A stretch of DNA of 8,025 nucleotides from an uncultured Phycisphaerales bacterium (GTDB lineage Bacteria; Planctomycetota; Phycisphaerae; Phycisphaerales; UBA1924), in the NCBI GenBank assembly GCA_937871415.1, contig CALMQD010000276.1, positions 1-8,025 on the forward strand, read 5' to 3'. Made by a program: the position numbers and the translations under genes. Of the stretch, positions 5,902 through 8,025 are shown piece by piece. The stretch's first letter is position 1, and each line of letters opens with the position of its first letter. The notes under the pieces were generated by a model. The model made no database searches. It saw only the letters and a program-made list of their open reading frames with translations, and was not told the DNA's origin.

Positions 5902-7049
5902 CGACCCCCGACCGAATCCGGCGCGCGTTCTCGCTCATCGAGATCCTGATCGCCGTCATCATCCTCGGGCTGGGTCTGCTGGGGCTGGCGGCGCTGTTCC
6001 CCGTCGTGATCCGCGAGCAGCGGATCGGCACCGACAACGTGCTGGGCGTCACCGTCGCCAACTCGGCGCGGGCGATCGTCGACGGGCCGGACTGGAGCCG
6101 CGCGATGCCGGTCCTCCCGCAGGGTGTTTCCCGGAATCCCTGGGTCCACATGCGTGACAGCACCCAGCGCGACCCCGCCGACGTGAACTTCGCGGGCCTC
6201 AACTCGGGCGGCAACGGCGTGCAGAAGCAGTACGAGCGCGGCGAGTGGAGTGTGCCGCGGGTCATCAGCAGCACGTCGGGCACGTTCCGTCCCGGCGACA
6301 CGGTCGTCGGCGACCCCGGCAACGCGTCGCGCCGCATCGCGATCCCGCTGGAGAGCCGCCTGTATCCCTCGGACAGCGACCGCCCGCTGATGGTGTGGGA
6401 CATCGCCGTGCAGCGCGTGTCGGACTTCGACTTCTCGACCGAGTCGGATCGCGATTCGCTGCGCTACGCGGTCTTTGTGCGCCGGGTGGATCCGCGGATC
6501 ACGGTCCCGGCCGGCGCGACGCTGCGCCAGGTGCTGCTGGGGGTCGGTCTTCCGAGCTCCGACGGGCGGCGCCTGCCGCTGGGCGAGGACTTGCAGGGCC
6601 TGCCGACGCTCGACGGCACGAGCGGCGGCGCCTCGACCGGGACGCTGCGGTACTCGGGCCTGAAGACCTTCCGGTTCGTGCGCGGCGGATTCAACGGTTT
6701 CGATATCGAGCCGTCGCTCACCGACGCCAACCTCGACGAGCCGATCACCGCGCTGGCGAACATCGATCCGAACAACCCGACGGCGCGTCAGCTCGCGCAG
6801 CCCGGGCAGAAGTTCATCGACAACATGGGCAACATCTGCACGATCACGCGTGTCGAGCCCATGCAGGGCATCCCCGGCCGCCTGCGCTGCGAGATCAGCC
6901 CGCCGATCCCGGCGTCGGCCCGCCAGAAAGTCATCAACGGGTACGCCGGCAACGGGCGCCCGAACGAGACCAACTTCAACCGTCTCAGCCAGATCGTCTT
7001 CTCTCCCCAGATCCCCGCGGGGGTCGTTGTGACGGACCTCAAGCCATGA
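5898..7049 (+). CDS. GspI/PilV-like large pseudopilin
   Basis: A 383-residue prepilin-type protein. The 10-residue leader ends in RRA, then FSLIE (Phe11 as +1, Glu15 as +5). The helix ILIAVIILGLGLLGLAALF (16-34) has the FSLIExLIAxxILxxGLLGLAAL pattern characteristic of PilV/GspI minor subunits. The rest of the protein is not recognisable to me: mostly polar, Gly/Asp/Arg-rich and predicted periplasmic. GspI is normally about 125 residues, so most of this protein is extra. The only cysteines, C314 and C331, are 17 residues apart and could pair. DANLD (276-280) is a weak calcium-loop-like motif. It starts in an ATGA overlap (5898-5901) behind GGAGG at 5886-5890. Its position third among the pilin genes fits the I slot of a gspG-H-I-J series. 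Confidence 0.83.
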   Translation: MTTPDRIRRAFSLIEILIAVIILGLGLLGLAALFPVVIREQRIGTDNVLGVTVANSARAIVDGPDWSRAMPVLPQGVSRNPWVHMRDSTQRDPADVNFAGLNSGGNGVQKQYERGEWSVPRVISSTSGTFRPGDTVVGDPGNASRRIAIPLESRLYPSDSDRPLMVWDIAVQRVSDFDFSTESDRDSLRYAVFVRRVDPRITVPAGATLRQVLLGVGLPSSDGRRLPLGEDLQGLPTLDGTSGGASTGTLRYSGLKTFRFVRGGFNGFDIEPSLTDANLDEPITALANIDPNNPTARQLAQPGQKFIDNMGNICTITRVEPMQGIPGRLRCEISPPIPASARQKVINGYAGNGRPNETNFNRLSQIVFSPQIPAGVVVTDLKP

Positions 7050-8025
7050 TTCTCCGACGCAACCCCATCATCGGCACGTCGGGGGGCGGGCGGGCGTTCA
7101 CGCTCGTCGAGCTGCTCGTCGCCGTCGCCGCGCTCACGCTGATCGCGCTGGGGCTCTCGCGGGTCTTCGCGGCGACGGGCCAGACGCTCCGCGCCGGGCG
7201 GCGTGTCTCGCGCCTCAACGAGTACGCCGCGATGGTCGAACGCCAGATGCGGCGCGACATCGCGCAGATGAGCCGCAACGGCTTCCTGCTCATCCGCAAC
7301 CGCAAGGTGAACGAGGGCAACGCGGTCCAGTTGTGGGCCGAGGACCCGACGTCTGGGCGCGCCCGGCGCGGCGACGAACTCCTGTTCTTCCAGGAAGGCG
7401 CGTTCCGCTCCGTCCGCGATCCGATCGGTCCCAACCGCCAGGCGACGGGATCTGAGGCGAGGATCTACTACGGGCACGGGCTGCAGTGGAACCCGCGCTC
7501 GCGCGAGTACACCTCCGCGCCCAATGCATCGTTCCCGCGCCGCGCCTCGCCCAGCACGTTCGCGCCGTCGTTCGGCCAGCCCGGGCCCAACCAGTACGCT
7601 TCCGACTGGACCCTGCTCCGGCACGTCACCGTGCTCTCGGGGCCGGTGCAGGCCGCGATGCGCGAGGAACTCCCCAACAGCGCCCGCGACAACTACCCGG
7701 ACAATCCCTACCAGGTCGCGTGGCAGCCCGCGGCGTCGAGCATCTTCCGCATCGACAACGAGACCGCGAACTCGATCGGTTCCACCCGCATGATCCGTCC
7801 CACGGCGGAGAATCCGCCGATCTTCGCCAACGGCGTTGTCGACATCGCCGCCACCGACCTGGCCGAAGTCCGCAGCACCATCCTCGACGCGATGCCCGCC
7901 CGGTCGCCTTCGGGTTCAGCGGCCAGCGGCAACGACGCACGCACCCAGGACCAGAGCGAGGACTCCTCGCTCGTCGGCGCCACCATCGCGGCTCGACAGC
8001 CCGTCTGGGCGCCCCAGATCAGCCC
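7046..8025 (+). CDS. GspJ/PilW-like pseudopilin, 3' end outside the window
   Basis: The frame opens at ATG 7046, in an ATGA overlap with the previous stop, and stays open to the right edge (326 complete codons, no stop). The 17-residue leader ends in GGGRA, followed by FTLVE (Phe18 as +1, Glu22 as +5) and a hydrophobic helix (about 18-42). The following amphipathic stretch, with RLNEYAAMVERQMRRDIAQMSRNGF, resembles the GspJ/PilW pattern of a long helix ending in a region rich in RxxRDxxQ. Typical GspJ is about 200 residues, so this is already longer even though truncated. Towards the edge the sequence becomes Ser/Gly/Asp-rich and probably disordered (about 290-315). There are no cysteines in the visible part. 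No GGAGG precedes this start, unlike the two earlier overlaps, so it probably depends on translational coupling. Confidence 0.8.
   Translation, partial: MILRRNPIIGTSGGGRAFTLVELLVAVAALTLIALGLSRVFAATGQTLRAGRRVSRLNEYAAMVERQMRRDIAQMSRNGFLLIRNRKVNEGNAVQLWAEDPTSGRARRGDELLFFQEGAFRSVRDPIGPNRQATGSEARIYYGHGLQWNPRSREYTSAPNASFPRRASPSTFAPSFGQPGPNQYASDWTLLRHVTVLSGPVQAAMREELPNSARDNYPDNPYQVAWQPAASSIFRIDNETANSIGSTRMIRPTAENPPIFANGVVDIAATDLAEVRSTILDAMPARSPSGSAASGNDARTQDQSEDSSLVGATIAARQPVWAPQIS

Noticed and set aside
1..8025. A wholly new biological system
   Set aside because: Every complete gene fits a known family of the type II secretion/type IV pilus machinery. The novelty lies in subunit size, cleavage-site residues and spacer structure, not in the basic system.

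Overview
The window is GC-rich bacterial DNA with strong G/C bias at third codon positions and six genes on the + strand, plus the tail of an unrelated seventh at the left edge. The very long pseudopilin-like proteins with Arg-Ala/Phe-Thr-Leu-type prepilin cleavage sites, together with a dockerin-like loop, suggest a planctomycete, probably of the Phycisphaerae. This is inferred from style only; no rRNA or other taxonomic marker is present.

Layout: 1-155 is the 3' end of an unrecognised gene with a very acidic C-terminus. 156-637 is a non-coding leader of about 480 bp, visibly less GC-rich, with several dyads. 638-2377 encodes a GspE/PilB-type assembly ATPase with an N-terminal MshEN domain, the family that includes cyclic-di-GMP receptors. 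2378-2547 is a structured spacer holding three hairpins and a run of 12 G inside a potential G-quadruplex. 2548-3837 encodes a GspF/PilC platform protein. Four prepilin-type genes follow: GspG-like (3875-4777), GspH/FimT-like (4774-5901), GspI/PilV-like (5898-7049) and GspJ/PilW-like (7046 to the window end, truncated). The last three junctions are ATGA overlaps, so the pilin genes are probably translationally coupled.

Together the genes give the order E-F-G-H-I-J, the classical core order of a type II secretion operon. The ATPase would power the inner-membrane platform, which assembles a short pseudopilus from the four pilin-like subunits after a prepilin peptidase, not encoded here, has processed them. 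The machine type is known; its details are unusual. All four subunits carry Ala instead of Gly at the -1 cleavage position. The three complete subunits are about two to three times the usual length and two carry calcium-loop-like motifs. The ATPase has a textbook 24-5-24 MshEN repeat. I see no mobile element, CRISPR array, tRNA or rRNA, and no convincing wholly new system.
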